From the NCBI GenBank assembly GCA_021325515.1, contig JAJPHC010000039.1:1-64000 (forward strand): a stretch of DNA of 64,000 nucleotides, read 5' to 3'. This document shows, one piece after another, positions 17,323 to 25,921 of this stretch (the first letter of the stretch is position 1; each line of letters starts with the position of its first letter). The notes under the pieces are model-generated. The model saw only the letters and a list, made by a program, of their open reading frames with translations, was not told the origin of the DNA and did not search any database. Source of the stretch: Acidobacteriota bacterium. Lineage in GTDB: Bacteria > Acidobacteriota > Thermoanaerobaculia > Gp7-AA8. A program made the translations under genes and the position numbers.

Positions 17323-18852
17323 ATGAACCTCCCGATGGATGAGAACGCCGTCTCGCTGCCGCGCGTGAACCGCGCCGGCCTCCTGCTCCTCTGCTCCGCG
17401 AAGCTCCTGCTGCATCTGGTCACGAGCGTGCGCAACTACGGCTACTTCCGCGACGAGCTTTATTACATGGACATGGCGCGGCATCTCGACTTCGGCTACG
17501 TCGATGCAGCACCGCTGATCGCCGTCTACACGCGATTCGCGATGCTGCTGGGCGGATCGCTCGCGGCGGTGCGAATCCTTCCCGCCTTCGCCGGCGCCGC
17601 GCTGATCGCACTCACGATGCTGATCGCGCGCGAGCTTGGCGGCGGCCGGTACGCGCAGTTCCTCGCCGGCTTCGCGGTTCTCATCGCGCCTGCGTTTCTG
17701 CTGATCGACAGCCTTCTCACGATGAACGCGTTCGAGCCGCTCTATTGGATGAGCGCAGTACTCGTTCTGATTCGCATCGTGCGCAGCGGGGACTCGCGGC
17801 TCTGGCTCCTCTTCGGACTGTTCACAGGACTCGGGCTCGAGAACAAGCACTCCACGCTGTCGTTCGGCTTCGCCGTCTTCGTCGCGTTGCTCCTCTCACC
17901 GCAACGGCGCGAACTGCTGAAGCCCTGGGTGTGGCTGGGTGGGCTCGTCGTCGTGCTGCTGTTCCTCCCCAATCTCGTCTGGCAGATTCAGCACCACTTC
18001 CCCACGATCGAAGATCTGCAGAACGTGAAACGCGAGGGCAAGAACGTCGTGCTGCCGCCGCTCGCGTTCCTCAAACAGCAGATTCTCGATCTGCACCCGC
18101 TGCTCTTCCCCGTCTGGCTGTCGGGACTCGTCTGGTTTCTCCGCGACCGCTCCTGGCGCATCCTCGGCTACATTTTCGCCGCCTTCTTCGCGCTGATGGT
18201 CGCGGCGCATGCGAAGGATTACTACGTCTTCCCGATCTATCCGATGATGTTCGCCGGCGGCGCTGCTGCAATCGAGAGTTGGGCTTCGAAGAAGTGGCTG
18301 CGGGTGGCGATCGTTGCAGTGCTGATCGCCGGAGCGATTCCGACGACGCCGCTCGCCACCTGGATGCTCCCGCCGCAGTCGTACCTCCGCTATGCGCGAG
18401 CGCTCGGTTTCGTACCGCAAAAGGCGGAAGTGCATCACGCCGGACTGCTGCCGCAACCGATGGGCGACCAGTTCGGATGGCCGGAGCTCGTCCGCGACGT
18501 CGCCCGCGTCTACAACTCCCTGCCGCCGGCCGAGCGGGCGAAGACCGGCATCTTCACGGGCAACTACGGAGAGGCCGGCGCCGTGAATCTCTTTGGCCCC
18601 GCCTGGGGATTGCCGCGCGCCTATTCACGGCATCAGAACCATTGGTACTGGGGTCCGCCTGACGTCGAATACACGAATCTCATCGTGCTGCAATGGGGCG
18701 AGGACGACGTGAAGGACAACTGCACGTCGTACCAGGCGTTCCCGCACGAACATCCGTATGGGATGGCCGAGGAGAACATGCCGATTTATCTCTGCCGGGG
18801 CGCGACGTTCGATCTGCGAAAGATCTGGTGGCACTCGCACCACTGGAATTGA
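17323..18852 (+). CDS. GT39-like (PMT_2 family) membrane glycosyltransferase
   Basis: A 509-residue polytopic membrane protein. An N-terminal helix is followed by FRDELYYMDMARHLDFGYVDAAPLI, the DE-containing first periplasmic loop of dolichyl-phosphate-mannose-protein mannosyltransferase and ArnT-like enzymes. About ten further hydrophobic segments follow (for example LLLIDSLLTMNAFEPLYW and WVWLGGLVVVLLFLPNLVW), then a soluble C-terminal part from about residue 360. Such enzymes transfer a sugar from a polyprenyl-phosphate donor on the outer face of the membrane to protein or lipid. The acceptor cannot be read from sequence. The start at 17323 is uncertain. The Met five codons in (17335) is equally possible, as neither has a clear Shine-Dalgarno sequence. 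Confidence 0.85.
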   Translation: MNLPMDENAVSLPRVNRAGLLLLCSAKLLLHLVTSVRNYGYFRDELYYMDMARHLDFGYVDAAPLIAVYTRFAMLLGGSLAAVRILPAFAGAALIALTMLIARELGGGRYAQFLAGFAVLIAPAFLLIDSLLTMNAFEPLYWMSAVLVLIRIVRSGDSRLWLLFGLFTGLGLENKHSTLSFGFAVFVALLLSPQRRELLKPWVWLGGLVVVLLFLPNLVWQIQHHFPTIEDLQNVKREGKNVVLPPLAFLKQQILDLHPLLFPVWLSGLVWFLRDRSWRILGYIFAAFFALMVAAHAKDYYVFPIYPMMFAGGAAAIESWASKKWLRVAIVAVLIAGAIPTTPLATWMLPPQSYLRYARALGFVPQKAEVHHAGLLPQPMGDQFGWPELVRDVARVYNSLPPAERAKTGIFTGNYGEAGAVNLFGPAWGLPRAYSRHQNHWYWGPPDVEYTNLIVLQWGEDDVKDNCTSYQAFPHEHPYGMAEENMPIYLCRGATFDLRKIWWHSHHWN

Positions 18853-18875
18853 GCGCGATCCTTCCGGATTTGCGC

Positions 18876-18881
18876 CATAAT
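18876..18881 (+). promoter_or_regulatory. -10 box upstream of WD40-type Ser/Thr kinase gene
   Basis: CATAAT lies 14 nt before the ATG at 18896, which predicts a leader of about 7 nt and leaves no room for a Shine-Dalgarno sequence. Confidence 0.45.
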
Positions 18882-18895
18882 CTCCGACACATCCA

Positions 18896-21418
18896 ATGCA
18901 ACTCAGAGCTGGGGCACTCGTTGGCTCCTATGAGATTCTCGGTCCGCTCGGGGGCGGGGGCATGGGTGAGGTTTACCGCGCCCGTGATCCGCGCCTCGGC
19001 CGCGAAGTCGCGATCAAGATCCTTCCTTCATCCTTCGCGGACAACAGCGATCGTCTTCGCCGCTTCCAGCAGGAAGCTCGCGCCGCCGGCGTGCTGAATC
19101 ATCCGAATCTCCTCACCGTCTTCGAACTCGGCACGCACGAAGGCTCTCCCTTCATCGTCTCCGAGCTCCTCGAGGGATGGACGCTGCGCGATGTGATGAA
19201 CGGCAACTCCTCGATCTCGCACTCCTCGTCCGATGTGACTCCAAAAGGTGCCGTCACGCCGAAGCGGGCCATCGACTTCGCCGTCCAGCTCGCGCACGGC
19301 CTCGCCGCCGCGCATGACAAGCAGATCGTCCATCGCGACCTAAAGCCTGAGAACGTGCTCGTGATGACGGACTCGCGGATCAAGCTCCTCGACTTCGGGC
19401 TCGCCAAACTGCTCGACGAGATGCCGCTCGGCGAAGACAACACGATCAACCGTGGCACGCACCCCGGCGTGATCCTCGGCACGGTCGCTTACATGTCGCC
19501 CGAACAGGTGCGCGGCGACGGCGTCGATCACCGCTCCGACATCTTCACGCTCGGCTCCGTGCTGTACGAGATGCTGGCCGGGACGCATCCGTTCCGGAGG
19601 GACAGCGGCGTCGAGACGATGAACGCGATCCTGAAGGATGAGCCGAAGACGATCGGCGCCATCCCTCCCGCTCTCGACCGCATCGTTCATCACGCGCTGG
19701 AGAAAAACGCGGCGCATCGCTTCGCATCGATGCGCGATTTCGCATTCGCACTCGAGACGCTCTCCGGCAGCGGCGAGTCGTCGGTCATCGACTCGAAGAA
19801 GAAGACGAGCGCGAAGAAGCCGCTCGAGAAAACGAATGCGGTCTTCCATCGCCTCACGTTCCGGCGCGGCTTTCTGATGAACGCACGCTTCGCGCCGGAT
19901 GGCTCGATCGTCTACGGCGCGGCCTGGGACGATCAGCCGATCGAGATCTACTCGACCGTCGCCGGCACGCGGCACTCGCGCAGTGTCGGGCTGCCCGGCG
20001 CAGACATCCTCTCCATCTCCAGCACCGGCGAGATGGCTGTCTCCCTCGGCCGCCGCTACACGCACGGCTGGGTCTCCTCCGGCACGCTTGCGCGCATCCC
20101 CCTCTTCGGCGGTGCGCCGCGCGAAATCTGCGAGAACGTGCAGGAAGCGGAGTGGGGACCCGACGGCAAGACCTTTCTCGTCCTCCGCCAGCTCGGTGAG
20201 AGCTTCCGCATCGAGTACCCGATCGGCAACGTCATTCACAAGTCGATGATGTGGATCAGCCACCCGCGCTTCTCGCCCAAAGGCAACATGATCGCGTTCT
20301 TCGAGCATCCGTTCTACGGCGATGACCGCGGATCGCTCGTCGTGATCAACCTCGAAGGAAATGAAGTCTTTCGCTCCGATGCATTCCCCAGCACGGGCGG
20401 GATCGCGTGGAGCGCGAAAGGCGACGAGATCTGGATCGCGCGCGAACGCGCCGAGACTGGACGCGACATCGTTGCCTTCACGCTGAACGGAAAAGAGCGG
20501 ACGCTGCTCGCCGCGCCCGGACGCTATTCACTCTTCGACATTTCCAAAGACGGCACGGTCCTGCTCTCGTTCGATTACTGCCGGCGGGAGATCATGGCCG
20601 GCCGGATCGGCAATCAGCACGATCAGAACCTCTCGTGGTTCGACTGGTCATTCCTGACGTCGATCACGCGCGACGGATCGAAGATCGTGTTCGAGGAGCA
20701 GGGAGCGTTCTCGCGCGCGGATGGCGAGTATCAGATCTACGTTCGCGCGCTCGATGGCTCGCCCAGCGTCAGCATCGGTGAGGGATATGGACGGGCGATC
20801 TCGGCGGATGGCAAGTGGGTCGCCGCGAGCTCGGGCAATCCCGCGCGTCTTCAACTGCTGCCCACCGGCGCCGGAGATCCGCGCACGATCCCGTTGCGCG
20901 GGCTCGAGTCGTTCTACAAGTGGGAGTTCGCCAAGGACATGGAGACTCTCTTCATCCTCGGCAACGAGCCGGGACATGGCATTCGCGTGTTCCTGCTCGA
21001 GATCAACGGCGACGGCACGCCGCGTCCGATCTCCGATGAAGGAGCGAGCGCTCCGATGTGCGTGTCACCCGACGGAACGCGCGTCGTGCTCAACGGTCCC
21101 GATCACCGGCTGACGATCTATTCGACGGACGGTGCGGCACCGCAGGTGGTGAAGGGCGGGCTTCCCGGCGAGCGCGTGCTCGCATGGAGCGATGACGGGA
21201 ACGGCATCTACGTCACCGGTCAGGGACGGACGATGCTCGAAGTCGTACGGATCGAGATCGCGAGCGGCGAACGGACGTTGCATCACACGATCCGTCCCGC
21301 CGATCCAGGCGGCGTGATGGACCTCTCCCCCGCCTGCATGACCCCCGACGGCCAGACCTACGCCTACGGCTACCGCCGCTACCTCTCCGACCTCTTCGTA
21401 GTAACCGGCCTCAAATAG
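18896..21418 (+). CDS. Ser/Thr protein kinase with C-terminal WD40/TolB-like propeller
   Basis: An 840-residue protein. A Hanks-type kinase occupies about residues 12-280, with glycine loop LGGGGMGEVYRA, VAIK, HRDLKPENVLV, DFGLAKL and the SPEQVRG activation segment. A basic linker (KKKTSAKKPLEK) joins it to about 520 residues of TolB/WD40-like blades with repeated PDG and FSPKGN-type turns. No transmembrane segment is evident, unlike many PknB-type kinases. The combination is common in Acidobacteriota. The propeller probably senses a ligand or binds the substrate, but this is inference. The TAG stop at 21416-21418 shares its G with the first base of a 44-bp palindromic repeat. Confidence 0.92.
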   Translation: MQLRAGALVGSYEILGPLGGGGMGEVYRARDPRLGREVAIKILPSSFADNSDRLRRFQQEARAAGVLNHPNLLTVFELGTHEGSPFIVSELLEGWTLRDVMNGNSSISHSSSDVTPKGAVTPKRAIDFAVQLAHGLAAAHDKQIVHRDLKPENVLVMTDSRIKLLDFGLAKLLDEMPLGEDNTINRGTHPGVILGTVAYMSPEQVRGDGVDHRSDIFTLGSVLYEMLAGTHPFRRDSGVETMNAILKDEPKTIGAIPPALDRIVHHALEKNAAHRFASMRDFAFALETLSGSGESSVIDSKKKTSAKKPLEKTNAVFHRLTFRRGFLMNARFAPDGSIVYGAAWDDQPIEIYSTVAGTRHSRSVGLPGADILSISSTGEMAVSLGRRYTHGWVSSGTLARIPLFGGAPREICENVQEAEWGPDGKTFLVLRQLGESFRIEYPIGNVIHKSMMWISHPRFSPKGNMIAFFEHPFYGDDRGSLVVINLEGNEVFRSDAFPSTGGIAWSAKGDEIWIARERAETGRDIVAFTLNGKERTLLAAPGRYSLFDISKDGTVLLSFDYCRREIMAGRIGNQHDQNLSWFDWSFLTSITRDGSKIVFEEQGAFSRADGEYQIYVRALDGSPSVSIGEGYGRAISADGKWVAASSGNPARLQLLPTGAGDPRTIPLRGLESFYKWEFAKDMETLFILGNEPGHGIRVFLLEINGDGTPRPISDEGASAPMCVSPDGTRVVLNGPDHRLTIYSTDGAAPQVVKGGLPGERVLAWSDDGNGIYVTGQGRTMLEVVRIEIASGERTLHHTIRPADPGGVMDLSPACMTPDGQTYAYGYRRYLSDLFVVTGLK

Positions 21419-21461
21419 TTAAGTTGGTTTTCGGGGGTCACACCTGGAAAATCAACTTAAC
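21418..21461 (+). repeat. 44-bp REP-like palindrome, copy A
   Basis: Arms GTTAAGTTGGTTTTC and GAAAATCAACTTAAC pair along 15 positions with one G-U wobble, around a 14-nt loop GGGGGTCACACCTG. The first G is also the last base of the kinase stop codon. Copies B and C follow after spacers of 18 and 19 nt. Confidence 0.95.
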
Positions 21462-21479
21462 GGGCGCCAAACCTCCCGC

Positions 21480-21523
21480 GTTAAGTTGGTTTTCGGGGGT
21501 CACACCTGGAAAATCAACTTAAC
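21480..21523 (+). repeat. 44-bp REP-like palindrome, copy B
   Basis: Identical to copy A and in the same orientation. The spacer between A and B (GGGCGCCAAACCTCCCGC) and the one between B and C are near-identical, so the duplicated unit is about 62 bp. Confidence 0.95.
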
Positions 21524-21542
21524 GGGGCGCCAAACCTCACGC

Positions 21543-21586
21543 GTTAAGTTGATTTTCCAGGTGTGACCCCCGCGAACCAACTTAAC
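21543..21586 (-). repeat. 44-bp REP-like palindrome, copy C (inverted)
   Basis: Inverted relative to A and B, with one local change (CGCGAACC in place of CGAAAACC). With copy B it forms an inverted pair. It ends directly next to the -10 box of the DUF4126 gene. Confidence 0.95.
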
Positions 21587-21592
21587 TACACT
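21587..21592 (+). promoter_or_regulatory. -10 box of a probable leaderless promoter (DUF4126 gene)
   Basis: TACACT begins the base after repeat copy C ends and finishes 6 nt before the ATG at 21599. The 6-nt gap is all G followed by nothing resembling a distinct leader. Confidence 0.5.
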
Positions 21593-21598
21593 GGGGGG

Positions 21599-22171
21599 AT
21601 GGATTGGGGGACCGTCGTTCTTGCGGCGCTGCTCGGGCTCGGCCTTGCTGCATCGACGGGTCTGAATACGTGGCTGCCGCTGCTCCTGCTGTCGGCTGCT
21701 GCGCGGCTGCATCTCGGCGGTGTGCAGCTCAACGGCTCGTTCGTCTGGCTGCAGTCGAACGTCGCGCTCGCGGTGCTCCTCATCGCGACATTCATCGAAG
21801 TGATCGCCGACAAAGTGCCGGCCGTCGATCACTTTCTGCACGGCATCGCGACCTTCGTGCGGCCGCTCGCCGCCGCGATCGCGGTCGCCGCCGCGTTCAC
21901 GAAACTCGATCCCGTCCTCGCCGCCATCATCGGACTGATGATCGGCGCTCCCGCCGCCCTCGGCATGCACAGCATCAAAGCGGCGACGCGCGCCGGCTCG
22001 ACCGTCACCACCCTCGGCTGCGCGAATCCAATTCTCTCCATCATCGAAGATGCGATCTCGTTCTCGCTCTCCGCGATCTCCATCCTGATGCCGCTCCTCG
22101 TCCCGGTGGCAATCGCGATCGTGATCGCCGCCGGGCTTTACTTCCTGAAAGCTCGCTCAACAGCGCACTGA
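21599..22171 (+). CDS. DUF4126 family membrane protein
   Basis: A 190-residue hydrophobic protein with five or six predicted helices. MDWGTVVLAALLGLGLAASTGLNTWLPLLL is the typical DUF4126 start (the conserved SGLNTWLP-like segment). EVIADKVPAVDHFLHGIATFVRPLAA and a NPILSIIEDA motif follow. No function is established for the family. The ATG at 21599 was chosen because the twelve upstream in-frame codons lie inside the palindromic repeat and a -10 box sits at 21587. Confidence 0.85.
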   Translation: MDWGTVVLAALLGLGLAASTGLNTWLPLLLLSAAARLHLGGVQLNGSFVWLQSNVALAVLLIATFIEVIADKVPAVDHFLHGIATFVRPLAAAIAVAAAFTKLDPVLAAIIGLMIGAPAALGMHSIKAATRAGSTVTTLGCANPILSIIEDAISFSLSAISILMPLLVPVAIAIVIAAGLYFLKARSTAH

Positions 22172-22179
22172 TCGCCCAT

Positions 22180-22185
22180 TACAAT
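22180..22185 (+). promoter_or_regulatory. -10 box upstream of kinase-ATPase gene
   Basis: TACAAT lies 14 nt before the ATG at 22200 and no Shine-Dalgarno sequence is present, giving an expected leader of about 7 nt. Confidence 0.45.
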
Positions 22186-22199
22186 CGTTCGCGGCCCCC

Positions 22200-25169
22200 A
22201 TGCTCCAACCCGGCACAACCCACGGGCGTTACGAGATCCGCTCTCTCCTCGGCCAGGGCGGCATGGGTGAGGTGTACCTCGCGCACGACACGCAGCTCCA
22301 GCGCCCGGTCGCTCTGAAGGTTCTCCCCGCGGAGCTGCGCGACGACCCGGAGCTGCGCGACCGGCTCGAGCAGGAAGCGCGCGCCGCATCCGCGCTGAAT
22401 CACCCGAACATCCTAACCGTCTACGACACCGGCCTGCTCGGCAGCGACCACTACATCGCGACCGAATACGTCGACGGCATCTCGCTCCGCCAGCGCCTGC
22501 AGCGCGGCGAGATCCCGCTGCGCGATGTCGTCAGTATCGGCGTTCAGATCGCCTCCGCACTCGCGGCGGCGGAGGCCGTGGGCCTCGTGCATCGCGACAT
22601 CAAGCCGGACAACATCATGGTCCGCACCGACGGCTTCGTGAAGCTGCTCGACTTCGGCCTGGCGCGCATGGCAAACCGCAAGCGGACGTCGCAGGCCGGC
22701 ACGATCCGCGGAACGATCGCCTACATGTCGCCGGAACAATTCCGCCGCGCGGGGCAGATCGACTCGCGCAGCGACATCTGGAGTCTCGGCGTCGTTCTCT
22801 ACGAGCTGATCAGCGGCCGTCTGCCGTTCGAGGGCGGCAGCGTGCCGGAGATCATGAACTCGATTCTGAAGAGCGAGCCGCAGCCATTGACGCGCCCAGG
22901 CGGCTCGATCGTTCCCGTCGAGCTCTCGACGATCGTCTTCCGCGCCATCCTGAAGGACCGCGAGCGGCGCCCGCGCACTGCACGCGAGGTCTTCGACGAG
23001 CTGCGCCAGCTCCGCATCGATCACGAGACTGCGATCACGGGAGTGATCACGCCGGACATGACGCAGACGGCGTCGACGGACCAGATCCAGATCGCCGCGC
23101 CGACGAATCTGCCGGCGCCGCTCACGCCCCTCCTCGGCCGCGACGCCGAACGCGATGATGTGCTCAGCCTTCTGCGGCGCGATCACGTCCGCATGCTGAC
23201 GCTCACCGGCCCGGGCGGCACCGGCAAGACGCGTCTGAGCCTCGCCGTCGCGCACGAGCTCCTGCACGAATACGAAGACGGCGTCTGGTGGGTGTCACTC
23301 GGCCCGATCCTCGATCCCCGTCTCGTGCTCTCCGAGATCGCATCGGTCCTCGGCGTTCCGGAAGGGGGCGCGCTGCTGGATGCGGTGAAGAGCGCGCTGC
23401 GCGACCGCTCGATGCTGCTCGTGCTCGACAATTTCGAACAGCTCCTCGATGCCGCGCCGGTGATCGCCCAACTATTGACTGCAGCACCGAATGTGAAGGC
23501 GCTCGCCACGAGCCGCTCTCCGCTGCACATCCGCGGCGAGCACGAATACGCGGTGCCGTCGCTCACGCTGCCGCCGCTCGATCTCCCTCTCGCACCGGAA
23601 GCGCTGACGCAGTACTCGTCCGTCGCGCTGTTCGTGGAACGGGCGACGGCCGTGAAGCCGGATCTGGCGATGACGCCGGAGAACCTGCGCGCGATCGCCG
23701 GAATCTGCGTACGGCTCGACGGCCTGCCGCTGGCGATCGAGCTCGCCGCAGCGCGCGTGAAGATGCTCGCGCCCGATGCGATGCTCGCGCGCATGGGCGA
23801 GCGCTTCAAGCTGCTCTCCAGCGGTGCGCGCGATCTTCCCGAGCGTCACCAGACGATGCGCGCCGCCATCTCCTGGGGCTACAACCTCCTCAGCGAGGAA
23901 GAGAAGGATCTCTTCGCCACGCTGTCGATCTTCCGCGGAGGCTTCTCCCTCGCCGCGGCAGAGCGCCTCGCCGGCAACGATGTCATGGATGGCGTTTCGT
24001 CACTGCTCGACAAGGCATTCCTGCGGCGCGACCCGGCGGCGCGCAGCGGCATGCCGCGCTTCTCGATGCTGGAGACGATCCGCGAGTACGGGCTCGATTG
24101 CCTCACCGGCAACGGCCGCCGCTCGCTCGTGCAGCTCGCGCACGCCGGGCTCATGGCGCGCATCGCCGAAGAGAACGAGCTCGAAACCGAGCTCCTCGCA
24201 CAGGATGAGGACAACTTCCGCACGGCACTCGAGTCGGCGATCGCGGAGCGCGATGCCGAGCTCGCGCTGACGCTCGGCGCGTCGCTGTGGTGGTTCTGGT
24301 ATCTGCGCGGCCTCTACAGCGAAGGGCGTGCGTGGCTGAATCAGATCCTCGCGCTGCCGGGCGGTGAAGACGTCGCTGTGCGTGCGAAGGCGATGACCGG
24401 CGCCGGCGCGCTGGCGTTCCTGCAATGCGATTACGACGCGGCGACCTCGTTTCTCGACAAGGCGATCGATCTGGCGCGGGCGCTCGGCGACATGACCAGC
24501 CTCGCACAGTCGCTGCAGTTTCGCGGCGGCATCGCGCGCGAGCGCGGTGAGTACGATCTCGCCGTCGATCTCCTGCATCTCGCGCGCAATCTCTGGATCG
24601 ATCTCGAGGACACGGCGAACGCGGGCCGCGCGCTGAACTACATCGCGTTCGCGTCGTGGCTGCGGGGCGATCTCCAGCCGGCGCTCGACCTCTCGCACGA
24701 GACGCTGGCGCTGTTCCGCCAGCGCAAGGATGTGGAGGGGGTCGCCTGGTCGCTGCTGAATATCGCGGCGGCCTCGTTCTACGGCGGCGCGCTGCCGCAG
24801 GCGGAGGAGCGGCTGGAGGAGTGTCTCGCCTGGTCGCGCACCGGAAGTTTCAAGGAAGGTGTCGCCTGGTCGCTGAATCTGCTCGGGCTCGTCATGCGCG
24901 CGCGCGGCGATGCGAACGCGGCGCAACTGCTGCGCGACAGCCTGCGGATGCAGTGGGAGCTCGGCGACCGCTGGCGCAGCGCGAGTCTGCTCGAAGCTCT
25001 CGGCGGCGTCTGCCGCGATCCGCGCTTCCTCGGCGCGGCGGCGGCACTCCGGCACGAGCTGGGAACACCCGTCCCGCCGGTGGAGCGGGCCCGGCTCGAT
25101 GCGGACATCGATCAGATCGGAATCGCCGAGTGTGCGATCGAAACGGCGATCGCGGTGGCACTGGAATGA
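22200..25169 (+). CDS. Ser/Thr kinase fused to STAND-type ATPase and TPR repeats
   Basis: A 989-residue three-part protein. The kinase domain (about 11-275) has LGQGGMGEVYLA, VALK, HRDIKPDNIMV, DFGLARM and SPEQFRR. Residues about 310-620 form a STAND/AfsR-like ATPase with Walker A GPGGTGKTRLS (about residue 337), Walker B LLVLDNFEQ and the ALATSRSPL sensor motif. About residues 640-970 are TPR-like helical repeats, as in MalT/LuxR-type regulators but without a DNA-binding HTH. It probably acts as an ATP-switched signalling scaffold. The input ligand is unknown. Its TGA stop overlaps the next gene's ATG (ATGA), so the two are translationally coupled. Confidence 0.93.
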   Translation: MLQPGTTHGRYEIRSLLGQGGMGEVYLAHDTQLQRPVALKVLPAELRDDPELRDRLEQEARAASALNHPNILTVYDTGLLGSDHYIATEYVDGISLRQRLQRGEIPLRDVVSIGVQIASALAAAEAVGLVHRDIKPDNIMVRTDGFVKLLDFGLARMANRKRTSQAGTIRGTIAYMSPEQFRRAGQIDSRSDIWSLGVVLYELISGRLPFEGGSVPEIMNSILKSEPQPLTRPGGSIVPVELSTIVFRAILKDRERRPRTAREVFDELRQLRIDHETAITGVITPDMTQTASTDQIQIAAPTNLPAPLTPLLGRDAERDDVLSLLRRDHVRMLTLTGPGGTGKTRLSLAVAHELLHEYEDGVWWVSLGPILDPRLVLSEIASVLGVPEGGALLDAVKSALRDRSMLLVLDNFEQLLDAAPVIAQLLTAAPNVKALATSRSPLHIRGEHEYAVPSLTLPPLDLPLAPEALTQYSSVALFVERATAVKPDLAMTPENLRAIAGICVRLDGLPLAIELAAARVKMLAPDAMLARMGERFKLLSSGARDLPERHQTMRAAISWGYNLLSEEEKDLFATLSIFRGGFSLAAAERLAGNDVMDGVSSLLDKAFLRRDPAARSGMPRFSMLETIREYGLDCLTGNGRRSLVQLAHAGLMARIAEENELETELLAQDEDNFRTALESAIAERDAELALTLGASLWWFWYLRGLYSEGRAWLNQILALPGGEDVAVRAKAMTGAGALAFLQCDYDAATSFLDKAIDLARALGDMTSLAQSLQFRGGIARERGEYDLAVDLLHLARNLWIDLEDTANAGRALNYIAFASWLRGDLQPALDLSHETLALFRQRKDVEGVAWSLLNIAAASFYGGALPQAEERLEECLAWSRTGSFKEGVAWSLNLLGLVMRARGDANAAQLLRDSLRMQWELGDRWRSASLLEALGGVCRDPRFLGAAAALRHELGTPVPPVERARLDADIDQIGIAECAIETAIAVALE

Positions 25170-25603
25170 AGTTCCTCCGTCTTCCGCCGATCCTGTTCGT
25201 GCTCTGGCTAACCATCGGCTGCATCCTGCAGGCGCGCTGGCCTCTGCCGCTCCACCTGCCGCGGATCGCAGGGATCGTCATCCTCGCTCTCGCGGCGGCC
25301 CTGGCCGCATCGGCACTGCTGGCGCTGCACCGGCGGCAAACGGCGATCGAGCCGTGGCACCGGCCGTCGGCGCTGGTCACCAGCGGTGCCTTCGCGATCT
25401 CGCGCAATCCGATCTACGTGTCGCTCATCCTGATCGTCTTCGGCCTCGCGGTGGCGGCCGATGCACTCTGGCTCGCAATCGCAGCGGTGATGCTCTGGCT
25501 CACGCTGGATGTCGTCATCGTCCGCGGCGAAGAACGCCTAGTGCTCGACGCCTTTGGCGAGGAGTACGACGCGTACAGGCGGCGCGTCAGGCGCTGGCTC
25601 TGA
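25166..25603 (+). CDS. Isoprenylcysteine carboxylmethyltransferase-like membrane protein
   Basis: A 145-residue protein with three or four hydrophobic helices and the family's C-terminal signature: a GAFAISRNPIYVSLILIVFG helix, then GEERLVLDAFGEEYDAYRRRV. In ICMT and phospholipid N-methyltransferases these residues bind SAM. Bacterial members act on lipids or remain uncharacterised. It starts on the ATGA overlap with the kinase-ATPase gene, so the two are probably co-translated. Longer upstream reading frames here only shadow the kinase gene. Confidence 0.85.
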   Translation: MKFLRLPPILFVLWLTIGCILQARWPLPLHLPRIAGIVILALAAALAASALLALHRRQTAIEPWHRPSALVTSGAFAISRNPIYVSLILIVFGLAVAADALWLAIAAVMLWLTLDVVIVRGEERLVLDAFGEEYDAYRRRVRRWL

Positions 25604-25613
25604 GCCTGCCCGC

Positions 25614-25919
25614 CTACCTGAAATTCAGCGGCGTGATCGCCGCGCCGCAAACGCCGCCGACTAACGCAATGATGCACCCGCCGATCAGGAAGCCGGCCGC
25701 CAGCCCACGGCTCTTCGGCAATCGTGAGAGGCCTACGAAGAGCAGACCAGGAACGAGTCCGATGAAGAACGCGAGGACCTTCGAGTTGGTGCTCGCCCCC
25801 ATCAAGCCCGCGACGACATTCGCCACCGCACCGCAGCCGAGGGAGAGAAACAGGCCGCCGATCAGCGCCGCAGGATTGAACGCGGCCGGCGCCGCAGGGA
25901 CAGGCTCATTCGTACTCAT
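25614..25919 (-). CDS. Small membrane protein downstream of the Tes-like radical SAM gene
   Basis: A 101-residue protein with a Pro/Ala-rich N-terminus followed by two or three hydrophobic segments with many Gly (ALIGGLFLSLGCGAVANVVAG, VLAFFIGLVPGLLFVGL, AAGFLIGGCIIALVGGVCGAAI). The start MSTNEPV at 25919 was chosen for the AAAGGT site 6 nt upstream. It begins only 2 nt after the stop codon of the radical SAM gene, so it belongs to that operon. The family is not recognised. It could support a membrane-embedded lipid reaction, but that rests on position alone. Confidence 0.7.
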   Translation of the reverse strand: MSTNEPVPAAPAAFNPAALIGGLFLSLGCGAVANVVAGLMGASTNSKVLAFFIGLVPGLLFVGLSRLPKSRGLAAGFLIGGCIIALVGGVCGAAITPLNFR

Positions 25920-25921
25920 GA

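Noticed and set aside
24656-25165. Longer version of the ICMT-like protein starting upstream
   Set aside because: The extra residues are a frame-shifted reading of the kinase-ATPase gene. The ATGA overlap start at 25166 fits the family length.
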